DNA from: Tetracentron sinense
Lineage: Eukaryota; Streptophyta; Magnoliopsida; Trochodendrales; Trochodendraceae
Reading direction: 5' to 3'
Assembly (NCBI GenBank): GCA_015143295.1
Contig: CM026570.1
Coordinates: 21,645,250-21,709,249, forward strand
DNA: 64,000 bases
Positions 35,351 through 46,631 of this stretch are shown one piece after another. Each line of letters begins with the position of its first letter. The first letter of the stretch is position 1. A model generated the notes under the pieces. The model had not been told where the DNA came from, ran no database searches, and saw only the letters and a program-made list of their open reading frames with translations. The position numbers were made by a program, and so were the translations under genes.

Positions 35351-37352
35351 GTTGTCACGTTGTGTTGTGCATAGTGCTGAGCTCGTTGTCCGTTATCTTA
35401 TGTACAACGTACACGTTGTCTGCTGCACGACGTACCCGTTGTCTGTTGCACAACGGATGCACAACGTACACGTTGTGAGCTAGGGCTACGTTATCAGAGC
35501 CACGTCCTTAGCGCCTTCCGAGCTACGTCCTTAGTGCCTTCCGAGCTACGATTACCTACAGGTCCAGACTGTTTTGGCCATATCTTTTGACTCACTCATC
35601 GGATTTTGACGATTCAACTTGCGTTGGGTTTGTACTTTGAAAAGTAACAACTTTCATGTTTTGAAGAAATTCTAATTCTTCTTTATTCATAGACCAAAAT
35701 GCCCCTAAAGTTGACTGGTCTGTAATGGGTTGCGACAGCCCAGATTTGCAGCTGACCCGATTTTGGAAATCCCACTTTTGACTCGACCCCGACTCAAAAT
35801 CAGGGAAAGTGATCAACATGAACCTTGAAGAGGGTTCTAATACCTTTCCAAAAATTCAGTTATCACTCAATTCTAAATAATGACGACTAAAGTAGAGCCC
35901 TTTAAAGTTGGGGAAATTGTGGAAACATACCTTTTCGACACCTAGAATACCTCGAGGGTTTTCACACTCTTTTCATTTGTGTACAACACCATAATCACAC
36001 CTCATAAATCATTCTCCATAGGTTTTCATCCCACCTAGGTGATCATTGAATTCACACCGATAAGCATGAGAGGCCCTAGCCTCTTTATGCCTCATGCACT
36101 AGCACTATTCACCTCACTTTCCAATTACAACCTAACTTATAATAATGGCCTTTGGCCCTTCCAATACTAGTGCCCTCGGCATTATTCACTCACATGAACA
36201 GTGCTTGCACATGGACAGGGCTTGTAGAAAATCCGGGGCGCTACATCATTAATGGGGTAGTTGATGCGCCTTGGAAACTTGGTATTGGTTAAAGGAAATT
36301 GTCCGTCTTCAGGTAAAATGCAACATGACTTTTAATCACATTTTCAAAGAAAATAATAAGTCTGCGGATTTTCTAGCTAATGAAGCGTTTATTAACTCCA
36401 AGAACAAGATTTTCAGGAGTTGGGATGATATTCCTCTTGGGCTTAAAGGTTTTATTAGAACTAACAAATCTGGTTTATTTAATATTAGGATGTGATGTTC
36501 CTTGGGGTTAGGTTTTATGCAAGGTTCTAAATGTCGATATCGCTCGATATGTCGGAGCCGCGGAAAAAAGATATATCGGAAGATATATCGTTTATCGGTG
36601 ATTTTTGGAAAAAATGGCAAAAAATAGGGCAAAACATGGAATTTTGTAGTGAAAATTCAGGAAATGTTAAAATAGATGTTAATACACCTTTTAAAATAAA
36701 TACATTAAAAAAAACAATAATGTATACAAGAGATGCAATAAGAAGAGAGCAAAGATGTGCGTTGACGAGTGACAATAATGTATGATTGATTCATGTTTCA
36801 TTCATTTCTCAATCAATCATAAATTCATAATTTATAAGATTCATAATAATACAAACATACATAATACAATCCACCAAAAAACCTACAATCACCACCAGAA
36901 GGAGTTACGCGGAGATTCGATGTCATCATCTCTGTCTTGACTTGGCTGGCTATAGTGCTGATTCTCCACATACGTACAATACTGTGCCCAACTCATCACA
37001 TTATGGTACATGGATGTATACTCATGTACATAATGTTGGTAGTAATCTGGGCTAAGATGTAGTAACACGCCAATTGGTGGATACTGTGGGTGATTGGGCA
37101 CAACTGGCACAGGCACTGGGATTTGGAAATTGTCTCCTCCATACCCATATGGAGGTGGCTCATATCCTGAGACATATCCATAAGGATATTGATCCTGTGT
37201 GGAATGTGAATAACTATGTTCTTGAGAGCCTGATGCCTGAGACTGTGTATCCTGGTTATGGCTGGAGAACCATGTATGTTGAGACCCTCTGGAACTAGAG
37301 CCCGAATGTTCCGTGCCCCCAAACCAAGCATCGTGTCCCACATCTCGTTCTT

Positions 37353-37411
37353 TGCCCTTGCCCTTGCCCTTGCCCTTGCCCTTGCCCTGACCCCTGCCCC
37401 TGCCCCTGCCC
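37353..37411 (-). repeat. Hexanucleotide repeat in the hAT transposase tail
   Basis: cccttg repeated about six times, then cccctg units. On the coding strand this makes the alternating Gly-Lys and Gly-Arg run. Confidence 0.9.
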
Positions 37412-38629
37412 TGGCTTCCTCGACGAGGGACGTAATGAATCGGTTGGCTTTCTGCTGGATGTGAAGGTGGGGCACCATGATCTTGGTCCTGTGTGGCATG
37501 GTCAAAGTCAGCCTCTACGGTGAATGGGCTCAGAGGCCTCTGCTCTGGTTCAACTCCGATGTTACCTCCATCCCCAGGACTTTCGCCGCCTCCGTCACTC
37601 TCATCATGGTCATCAGACTTATCACCACCCTCACTATTACTATTGGACAATCTACTTGTCCCAGCGGTTCTTGCACTTGAAGTCTCAAGACCTTTTGGAC
37701 TTTTGATCATTTCATCAAATGATTCTGTGCTAAAGCTGCTCCTGCTGCCGCTAGTGCTAGACCCCACTTCTGTAGCAATAACCCTTTCTACATCGATGCC
37801 CATCTCAATGGCCGCGCTAGCTATAACTGCGTTCGGACGCCCATCATCTTCATCAAGTGATGAAACCTTAACCCACTCAGAAAGTGGATTATCTTGATCC
37901 TCAGTGGCACCGATTAACATCAGGTCTAAAGGATCCTGCTCAGGTTGCTTCCCAGTGTCAATCTGTCGCGACCCAAAATACCCCCTAGGAGTTAAGGATA
38001 CTTTGACTCGTGACCGCCATATCATACCTCTAGTATGATACATAAGGCACACGTGGAAACCTGTCAGAGTACCTGAATATACATAGCGGAAACGAAATAC
38101 AATGCACAGCGGAAAATAAAATACTAAACATAGCGGAAGCAAAATGAATACTCCTATAACTTGGCTCAAGTAAGAACCAACAAGTATACATGTGTGAGAT
38201 ACCCAAAAGTGGAGTGGACAAACCCCACACTCACATAACAAAATGACACAAGTTCTAAGTCGGTCGATCAACAGAAATTGAAGTCACGACTCCTATCTAA
38301 AGCACCATCGTCATGATAGTGATCCATGGAAGGCTCCGGGTCACGGTACTCTTCCTCGACCCAAGGTTCTTCGCCACACAAATCGAATGGAACCCGAGCA
38401 CCTGCCGATCATAACAATATCGACTGAGCATGGAATACTCAGTGTATACAAACTAATAACAATAAAGCGGTTAGGCATGGAGCATACAAGACATGGAGAA
38501 TGAAATCCGTAAATTCCTTAAAGCATGGAAACCCTGAAAACGTATGTGAGATAATATTAGAAACCAAAACTGTAACCGTGTGAGTCAATCGATAAACATA
38601 GCCTTATGAGTTCTTGTGAGTTCATGGAG

Positions 38630-38880
38630 TTACTTAGAGTCATTATGATCCGTAGAGACATAGAGCATAGAGCAATAACCTTAGAGCATTTCCATAGAGC
38701 ATAACCTTAGAGATCTTAGAGCATTCATTGTGATCCGTGGAGCTTGTGAGACGATCTTAGAGCATTATCATAGAGTTTCCTTGTGAGCATGGTATGATCC
38801 TTAGAGCTTGTGAAACGATCTTAGAGAAATCATAGAGTTACTTAGAATCATTCATTATTCGTCTTTTCGTGAAAAACCTT
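38630..38880. repeat. Irregular tandem repeat in S2
   Basis: Reiterated ttagagcat, gatccgtggagcttgtgaga and gatcttagag phrases in imperfect units, in the same relative place as the repeats of S1 and S3. Confidence 0.65.
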
Positions 38881-39417
38881 TGTTTGTACTTGGAGAAATC
38901 CATGGAAACCATCGGTTTATGCGAGACATGCGAGCATATGCACTTAATAAGAGAAATCGTCGTATTTAAGCATAGAATCCCTTAGAGGTATTTTATCAAA
39001 CACTTAGAGTGCATCATAATAGTAACCTTCATCCAAGTATATAATCACACCTTTTCATACATAAAATCAATACATATAGATAGGGCATAGATAAGAAGAA
39101 TCATAATTAGTAACTAGTAGGATTGCAAGATTGTAGTAGAGTGTATCTACCTTAGAGAAATCAATGAGTTTGACTCCCAATGGCTGGAACAAGCAAGAAC
39201 AGTGAGTTCTTGGTTGGAAAACACCAAATGGAAAGGAAGAACTTGATCTTCCACAAGCTTGAACGATCACCAAGGTCCTCTCCTCCTTCTCCTCTTCAAA
39301 TCCCTCAAAAACAATGCACAAAGGGTTTGTGAAACCCTAAGGCACGAACCCAGCCCTTTTATAGGCAAAGGGTGATGGTTAAAGTCTTAAACACGCTTAA
39401 TGAAGAAAATCTGCGTA

Positions 39418-39606
39418 TGACCGATCGATCGGTGGTATGGACCGAGCGATCGGTGGCTTACCGGTCGATCGGTGTTATGACCGGGAGATCGGTCAAAAAC
39501 ACACTCTCTGGAATTTTTCCCCATACAAAAAAGTTGACCGTGCGACAGCTATCGAGCGATCGGTAGTTGACCGATCGATCGCAGGTAATGACCGAGCGAT
39601 CGGTCG
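39418..39606. repeat. Palindromic ACCGATCGATCGGT cluster in S2
   Basis: Six or so copies of gaccgatcgatcggt or gaccgagcgatcggt, each nearly self-complementary, split into two groups by a short unique stretch (ccccatacaaaaaagttgac). The same arrangement recurs in S3. Confidence 0.85.
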
Positions 39607-42239
39607 ACCCCTGCTTTGCTGAAAAACCTTGTTTACACCACTCGAATCTTCCCCAGTGCACTTCCAACACTCTTTTATGCTTTCAACACATTCCCTAAGG
39701 ACATATAGACCCATTGGAACATATACGCCATAATTCCAAACACATATATTAACATAAGACCCATAAGTGCACAAAACCACACTTGGGCACTATTCACACA
39801 CTATTCACTCTTAGTGAAATGAAATTTCGGGGCTCTACACAATCTGTAGTTGCCTGAGTCGTAGCTTCATATTATAGTGACAGAAGACCAGTTTTTGCAG
39901 CTTTTTGTAGCCAAGTCGGTTCCGCTGCTTTGTGTGGATGAGGGCAAATGTACTCCAGTTTCGCTCACATGCTGAAGATGAAGCAGTCTGTGCTAACACG
40001 CGAGCCGCCAATTTTCTGAGGGTCGGACAATCGGTTCCGTACATTTGCCACCAATCAGCTGACAATTAAACGATGTTATCCATTAGTTTCATATATATTT
40101 TGATGTAGAGAAATAAAATATAATTACTTTATTGAGAAGAAATTACTCACACGGCGTCATCCTAGACCTTCCCTCCTTAGCAGCAGTTCTTTCAAAGCTC
40201 CCCCGCGCATCCCTGAAGCGCACTAGCTATAGATTTTGAGAAAACATGTTTCAATTAGATAGAATAAATTAGAATGCAATAATGCACATAAATATGCTAT
40301 AGTTAACGAGATAAAGACATTTCACCTCATTCCCGAAGTCTCCTTTTCTCTTACACTTCGGGTCCAACGTCTCGAAGACGTCGTGAACAGCCTTCATTAA
40401 GTCATCCCGATTCCCCAATTTGTGGTTGTAGTGATACTTTGGGTTCAAATAATATGCTGAAACGTGAAAGTTATACGACATGCAATTAGTATTACAAGCA
40501 TGCAATAACTTCAATGTAAACATCTAATAAACATCAAACTTACCAGCAGCATGAAGGGGATGCTCCATTGTCTTATCCCAACGAGCATCGATAATCTTGT
40601 GGACCCACTTGTATCCACGAGGGGACACATTCTTTATCGACAACTTCATTACCCGCATTAATTCGTACACAGAACCCATAGTCGGCCACTTATCTGCATC
40701 TATCACCCTTAAGACACGGTAAATAGGCTCTAGTATGGCAGCTGTATCATCCACTTCGTCCCAAAATTTGTTATTAAGGACAATGTCCTCAACTTTTTTT
40801 GCCAAAATAGTGCGCCTTTGTCCATATTTTGTCCAATCAGTCCCAGTGAATAATGCCTTTAGTCCAATTTTATGTTTGGACAAACTCTCTAAGGCAATAA
40901 AATTGGTGGCGAAGCGCGTCGCCCCTGGCCGTACTATTTCACCACCACACAAAGCCCTCATCTTTGCTAGAATCCAACTGTGGTTGTATATGAAGTTGGT
41001 TACCGTTCTTGCCTCGTCAATAACCTCCTTCACAGATTTTCTTTCTCCTATTGCCTGTAACATCAGGTCTATGCAATGGGCTCCGCAAGGGGTCCAGTAT
41101 AGGGGATACTTTTTTATAAGCATCTTCCCAGCCTTCACGAAGGCACTCCCATTATCAGTCACCACCTGGACTACATTTTTTTTCCCACTTCCTCTACAAC
41201 ACCCTTCATTAAGTCATATATATATTTTGCATCCTTTATATTGTCAGATGCATCAACGGACTTTAAAAATATTGTCCTTCCCTGACTGTACATCATAAAG
41301 TTGATGATCGAAAGCCTAGTGGGTCCTGTCCAACCATCACACATAATAGTGATACCAAAATTTTCCCACGTTGGCTTTAGAGTGTCAATATAGTCTCTCA
41401 TCTCCTTCTCCTCTGCGTCTAAGTATTTACCTGTAATCTCATATGGAGAAGGAGGCTCTACCCTGGCCCAACCCGTTCTGCCTCGTGAATCATGTTCTTA
41501 AACTGTGGGGTTGAGGCGGCATTAGCAAGCACATGACTATGTATGAAAAACTTGGATACAGCTGTTCCAAGCGCTTCCACCAGACTTCCCCCACTCCACA
41601 TTTCCTTCAGCCGCTTCTGTTTTGCATTTCGACTTTTGTACAGAGATGAATCATGTGGCAGATCCGGGACTTTCATGCTTTGGCTGCGGCCAAACATACC
41701 ATGCGGTTGTGTCCCAGTCCCAAAATCAGATGTCCTACCAGCCGAACCGGATGGTCCTGCTCCGACACTACCTCTGAAATCGGCAGACCGCATGTGAGCT
41801 GCAAATGAACGCTCCTGATCTCTGTCCCACTACTGGCACATAGATTGACGATAGCCCTATCGATATGCTAGCCTCTCGTCAACTCCAATACAGTCGATTG
41901 GGTATAAAGTATCATCTTCGTCGTCATCATCCACATCTACTGGTGGCTGTAGACCACGCTTTATTTCTTGACGGATTGCCTTTTGCTCTGCGACATGCTC
42001 CAGTCTCTGCTTAGCCCCAATGGTAAGGTTAACCTTCATAGCTTGTCTGACCTCCATCGGACAACTTGGACAGTCTGCCACATTCGAATCACCCCCAGCA
42101 AGATGCCACTTTAACCGAGTAATTCCACCGCTCCTTATGTTTTTGCCACAATAATTACATATTGCTCCATTCTTGTTCCCTTCTATTTGTTTTCCATGGG
42201 ACCAACCTATGTCTCACACCATCTCCTAGTGGATCATCA

Positions 42240-43515
42240 ATAAATATTAATGTCAAACACATAATATAATCAAGCACCAAAACCTGTGATTTTTTTTTAT
42301 GATTATCCATGTTAATTGCTTTAGAAATATGAAAAGCTTATGAATGTACATTACAGTTGATAAATAATTGAAATTTAATTTAGTTTCTTAAACTGTTTCT
42401 ATATGATAAGTAATTGATTTTTAATTTAGTTTCTCAAATTATTTCTATATGTAATTGATGAGTTCAATGTTTTTACAGGACAAAATCAATATGGAAAAGA
42501 GAGGAGATGGTTAACTGATTGGAGACCCTGCATCAAGAAAAAAGGAAGACGATTGTAATTTTATTTGAGTATGAAGTTGATGTCATTATGTAAAAAGAAG
42601 TGGATGTAATTTTATTTGACTATGAAGTTGGTGTAATTATGTAAAAAGAAGTAAATGTAATTTTATTTGACTATGAAGTGGATGTAATTATGTAAAAAGA
42701 AGTTGATGTAATTTTATTTGACTATGAAGTGGATGTAATTATGTAAAAAGAAGTTGATGCAATTTTATTTAAATGTGTGAGACTCCTGATTAAGTTTTAA
42801 ATATAAAATACAAATTTTATTTTAATGTAATCTATGTATATTGAGTGTTGTTTAGATGATTACAAGCTTAATATCATTAAGCAAGACTTCTTTGTCGAAA
42901 TACAAAATACAAATGTTCTTATTTCTTTTACAAATTATAGAGTGGTGGAATTATTCGGGCTAATTCTTTTACAATATAAAAAATACTGCACAGTGGATCA
43001 TTAAAAAATATAATCAAGTTAAACACATAATATAATCAACTCCTATTGCCTCTGTTTTTTAATGATTATCCATGTTAATTGTTTTGACAATTTGAAATAC
43101 TTATGACTTTATGAGTACACATTAGAATATATAAATAATTGAAGTAGATGCAATTTTCCTAAAGCAATGTGCAGACCCATAATCAAGTTTCAGTAATTAT
43201 TATATATATATATATATAACATTGATCATAACTAAATAAAAATATACAGGAATTTCAAGTATAATTCTTAAAAATTAAAATAGAAAAACAACCTTATATT
43301 ACAATTTTTAATACTTTTTAAAATTGGGTGTATAATATAAATCAATAGTAGTTTATAACATATTACTTTTTGTTTAATGCTTATCCATGTTAATTGATTT
43401 GACAATTTGAAATATTTATGACTTTATGAGTGCACATTAGAGTAGATAAATAATTGAAATAGATGTAATTTTCCTAAGGCAATGTGCAGATCCATAATCA
43501 AGTTTCAGTAATTAT

Positions 43516-43547
<32 letters not shown>

Positions 43548-45083
43548 ACATTGATCATAACTAAATAAAAATATACATAAATTTCAAGTATAATTCTTAA
43601 AAATTAAAATAGAAAAAATGACCTTATATTACAATTTTTAATACTTTTTAAAATTGGGTGTAAAATATAAATCAATATTAGTTTACAACATATTACTTTT
43701 TGTCATATAATATAATTTCTAATATGGCAAACCAGTTTTAAAATTTTTTTCTCTTCAAAATAGTATGTTTTATAATCTTTTAAAATTATGTAATAAAAAT
43801 AGTATATTAATTTATAAATTTTTGTGCTAAAAAGTATGTTAACTTATTAATCAAAGTGATTACTGATTAGTGAAAGTATGTTAAATTTTTTTACAAAAAA
43901 GAATAGCTAAGTGATTACTAATTAGTCAAGGTGTTATTATATTTTTAAAAAGCCCTTATGAGGTTAGAGATATTACATATAAATTATTTCTAATTTATAA
44001 AATATTATTAAGAAATTATTAATTTTTTAATATATCTAAAATGGTCTTGTGGGCATAATTTGCTAGAGATACATCTTTATCAAGAAATTATTATTATTTT
44101 GTTATATTTCAATATAGTGAAGCTTTTTTTTAATTAAAGCCTCCATATAATTTATAAAAAGAGTGAAAGTGTGAAACTAGCATTACCTTTTAAATTTTAG
44201 GTTAAAATCTCTAACATTAACCAGATAACTTTTTTACAAAAAAGAATGCATTAACAATTAAATAACCCTTATAAGGGTTTATAAGGTAATGCTAGTTTCA
44301 TAGAAAAAAATGCATTATCATACAAATAAAATGCATTCATATAATTTTACTTAAAAGTTAAAGCCCTTGAAAAAAAAAAAAAAAAAAGTGAGTCACGCTA
44401 GATAACCCTTAAAAGGGTTTTAAGTTTTACGTAAGAGTGGAGTTAGATAACCCTTATAAGGGTTTTAAGTTTTAAGTAGGATCGAGTGAAGTTAGCAAAC
44501 CCTTATAAGGGTGTTAAGTTTTAAATAGGGTGAGTGAACTTAGCATACCCTTATAAGGTTTAAGCTTATCTATAGGGTGAGTGAACTTAGCATACCCTTT
44601 AAGGTTTAAGCTTATCTAAGATTCTGAATGAATCGTATACACAGATAGAACCGAACCAAAAAAAAAACGGAGAGAGGAGGGGCCGAGGGGAAGGAGGAAC
44701 CTTGGCTTGGGTTTAGGCGTTTGGCGACGGCGACGGCACAGACGACGGCGACGGCAAAGACGGTGGACTGGCTCAGGTATGCTCCAGTCTCTTCTTCCTT
44801 CTTTCTCCTTCCTCCTTCTTCTTCCTTCTTCTTTCTTCTAAATCAACCCTCCTTTTTTTTTTCTACTAAATCGAAGATTTTCAGAGTGTGAACTCTCAAG
44901 ATCGCAATTGCATGAATGCTATGTAGGTTTTTCTAAATTTAAAGACAATGAATCGGCACCACTCACGGGTTTTCTGTAGTTAGTACTGATTTTTTTTTTT
45001 TTTTGGATGGGTGCTTGCGTATGTGAAAAAAAAGGGAACCCTGACCGAATCTCTGATTTGGATGGGACTCACCCGCTTTTGGT
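42240..45083. other. Long non-coding 5' region of the hAT transposon, rich in tandem repeats
   Basis: About 2.8 kb upstream of the transposase. It holds: a 51-bp tandem repeat (42550-42777, four and a half units around gtaattttatttgactatga); a tandem duplication of about 325 bases (43050-43372 and 43373-43705); two TA microsatellites (about 43200 and 43507-43548); a perfect 17-base inverted pair gaaactagcattacctt (44172-44188) and aaggtaatgctagtttc (44283-44299); and a repeat of about 47 bases in five units around aacccttataaggg (44400-44620). I see no gene here except the GC-rich block described separately. Confidence 0.75.
44640..44860 (+). other. GC-rich, exon-like block inside the hAT transposon
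   Basis: In AT-rich surroundings, 44660-44780 is GC-rich and contains gtttggcgacggcgacggca, a second gacgacggcgacgg, and then ctcaggtatgc, which resembles a splice donor. It is followed by a long run of cttcttcctt pyrimidines. The picture resembles a plant 5' untranslated exon and first intron on the plus strand, perhaps captured from a host gene, or the promoter and leader of the element. No reading frame can be named. Confidence 0.35.
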
Positions 45084-45351
45084 CGATATCGGTATGGTAT
45101 CGGCGATATATCGCCGATATCAGCGATATATCGGCGATACCAACCGATACTGTGTAATTTTTTTAAAACAGGGTGTCGATGCATCGGTCTTCAACGATAT
45201 CAAAAAATATCGGCGATATATCGCCGATATTTTCGATATTACGAACCTTGGTTTTATGTCCCCCTCTTGTAGATCTTATTTTTCTTAATAAATCTGGTAG
45301 GGGTCTGCCAAACCCCCCCTCCCCATTAGGAGGCGTCCTTTAAAAAAAAAA

Positions 45352-46201
45352 TCCACAAACACACATGTCTGATCTCCATCACAGTGGCTTTGGCTCCTCA
45401 TCGACCAAGACTTTATCAAAGCAATGCAATCCATGATCCCGCAAGATCGATCTCCGACGCAATGGGTCCGGATTTCTCCGGCCACAAAACTACGATCCTT
45501 CTTGGATCGATCTCTGTCTAAGACGGTTGGCAAATGCCAACCAAGATACTCACAATGAGTTTTGGGGGGGTTCAATTCATTTTAAACACAGACTAGAGGG
45601 ATCTCATGAACAATGAAGATCACACATGCATGAAAAATATGTTTGAATTTAAAGTTTCATGTCTAGCCTAGAACATAAGAAAGAGCTCAATGGGATGATC
45701 TAATGAAATACTTGAAACCCTAATAGAGATTGGGAGCCTCAACTCTCTGTCGAAAAAACACGAATTCAAGTTAGGGGATCAATGTCTGTTATAGAAAAAC
45801 CAAAAGAAATAATTAGAAGTTGCTAAAAAGCAATTTCAAGCACATTTGGTTTGAACCACTTGGATTTGCTAGACATTATTTTGACCTTAAAATTTGCCAA
45901 TCTAAAATAGGACTTTACATGGTTGATAGCATATAACTAATTCTTTTACGTAACTAGTTTACATAATATTTTTTTAATATTTGTAAGTAAGGCGGCATTC
46001 GCCAGTTCCCCCCGAGTCACCCATAGACCTAACATCCATACGTTGTGTATTGAAGAATTTCATAAAGAGCAATACTATTGTAGTCGGACACATTAATTGA
46101 GATGCAGCACCTTCTCCCAATTTGCATAGCGTCATAATAGATGTTGTCAATGATATTAATGCAGATTTGTATGAAGGACAAGGGACACTTGGAGATATAA
46201 C
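45352..46201. other. Region without a supportable gene
   Basis: Low-copy-looking sequence between the LINE tail and the TRIM-like element. It contains several gatcgatctc and gatcgatct words near 45445-45515 and a minus-strand open frame (45974-46210) with no recognisable domain. I see nothing else. Confidence 0.5.
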
Positions 46202-46442
46202 TGTTAACAAACTGATTTATTGAATAGCCTGGATGATTACATAAAGACCTAAGTGGGGTTTATATAGATATTACATCATCTCAAGAAAGAAAGTCTATCA
46301 AATCTAATCCCAATCAAATCAAAGTAATTGATCATAATATTTTTTTAATATTCAAATTCAAATCTACTTTGAGATGAGATACATTGTATCCTATCTCACT
46401 TTATTACATCACTTTATGGTATTCTCAAAACTATCTCTAATA
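46202..46442 (-). repeat. 3' LTR of the TRIM-like element
   Basis: Starts tgttaacaaactga and matches 48403-48636 (ggggtttatatagatatt in both). Confidence 0.78.
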
Positions 46443-46631
46443 TCCTCCTATAATTGCATGATCCTTTGAAGAAGGATCGTGCAATTGTTATAAAAAAGGT
46501 AACCTGTGATCATTTGAGCTTTGTTGAAAAGTTTCCGGAACATCCAATTTTGCATATTGGTGGCCACTGCCAGTCTATGAAGTCTATCCTGCTCATTTAG
46601 TCTATGGGAGCCGATGGTCTACTAGAGCAAA

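Larger units (their letters stand above)
33305..36245. mobile_element. S1: long solo LTR (family S), perfect target duplication
   Basis: Begins tgtcgcgacccaaaacccac and ends aatccggggcgctaca. It is flanked by tcatt on both sides (33300-33304, 36246-36250) inside the LINE RNase H gene. It is 2941 bases long and holds no coding domain. Shared landmarks with S2 and S3 include acctgccgacat, gagcatggaatactcagcg and, with S3, catatcttttgactc. Start and end style suggest a Ty3/gypsy LTR left by recombination, but without an internal part the clade cannot be fixed. Confidence 0.85.
33070..36495 (+). pseudogene. LINE RNase H domain, split by solo LTR S1
   Basis: The first half reads WFKLNTGGASKNHASISAGV, IIRDSKGNLLRAF, KIAEIRALFDGCNLC and VESDSKTMVDVI. 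The second half continues NGVVDAPWKLGYWLKEIV, FKENNKSADFLANEAF and ends at a stop at 36493-36495. In plant LINEs this domain degrades RNA in the RNA-DNA hybrid. The first catalytic Asp (usually LNTDG) is Gly here, and a stop codon lies at 33188-33190, so the domain was dead even before S1 landed. The Glu in AEIR and the Asp in ESDSK remain. Confidence 0.8.
37964..39839. mobile_element. S2: solo LTR (family S), perfect target duplication
   Basis: Begins tgtcgcgacccaaaataccc and ends ttcggggctctaca, flanked by caatc on both sides (37959-37963, 39840-39844). It is 1876 bases long. It shares with S1 and S3 the landmark gagcatggaatactcag (about 38427) and the start and end signatures. No coding domain. 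It landed in the last exon of the hAT transposase. Confidence 0.88.
36889..42220 (-). pseudogene. hAT transposase: BED finger, DUF659, dimerisation domain and long low-complexity tail
   Basis: Order on the minus strand: a BED zinc finger (CNYCGKNIRSGGITRLKWHL, about 42100-42170) and an acidic linker (VDVDDDDEDD). DUF659 follows with MCDGWTGPTRLSIINF and VTDNGSAFVKAGKML, then CGAHCIDLM and RPGATRFATNF. Three short introns fit GT-AG rules and keep frame: 40457-40543, 40227-40325 and 40059-40150. The hAT dimerisation domain (ASSSACERNWSTFALIHTKQ, 39840-40058) leads, across S2, to RLRQLQ and IDTGKQ in frame. The last 350 residues are Ser/Gly/Asp-rich, then GRGRGQGKGKGKGK, then Tyr/Gln/Pro-rich, ending at 36889. 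Decay seen: stops near 41857 and 41818, and one-base losses near 41455 and in a run of A near 41172. Confidence 0.88.
36520..45250 (-). mobile_element. Full-length hAT transposon with a perfect 8-bp target duplication
   Basis: The left end caaggttctaaatgtcgata and right end tatcg...acgaaccttg are inverted repeats. Flanks are identical eight-base repeats gttttatg (36512-36519 and 45251-45258) in the LINE 3' region, the hallmark of hAT insertion. The transposase lies on the minus strand (36889-42220). Subterminal arrays of cgatatatcgg-type words (36528-36600 and 45084-45240) are likely transposase-binding sites. Solo LTR S2 is inserted in the last coding exon. Without S2 the element is about 6.9 kb. 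The transposase holds stops and frameshifts, so it is not autonomous now. Confidence 0.9.
33005..45351 (+). mobile_element. LINE 3' portion, interrupted by solo LTR S1 and a hAT transposon
   Basis: The 5'-truncated plant LINE begins inside the spacer before RNase H. Its RNase H frame runs 33070-33304 and, after S1, 36246-36495. A 3' untranslated region then reaches 36519, is cut by the hAT, and resumes at 45251. It contains ttcttaataaatctggtagg and ends in a poly(A) run at about 45341-45351. Apart from the two inserts the pieces abut exactly across their target duplications, which fixes the order of events: LINE first, then the inserts. Confidence 0.8.

Noticed and set aside
37258-37897. Plus-strand frames opposite the hAT transposase tail, including an Ala-Leu repeat and a Ser-rich frame
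   Set aside because: They are antisense readings of the transposase's low-complexity tail and hexanucleotide repeat.
36889-38271. A single 460-residue minus-strand protein
   Set aside because: Its N-terminal part comes from solo LTR S2 read by chance. Only the part left of 37964 belongs to the transposase.
39458-39780. Frames rich in DRSIG/DRAIG-like repeats in S2, and similar ones in S3
   Set aside because: Translation of the palindromic ACCGATCGATCGGT cluster. Both strands and several frames are open because the unit is palindromic.
45974-46210. 78-residue minus-strand frame
   Set aside because: No recognisable domain. Its first codons lie inside the TRIM LTR, so the frame is probably accidental.
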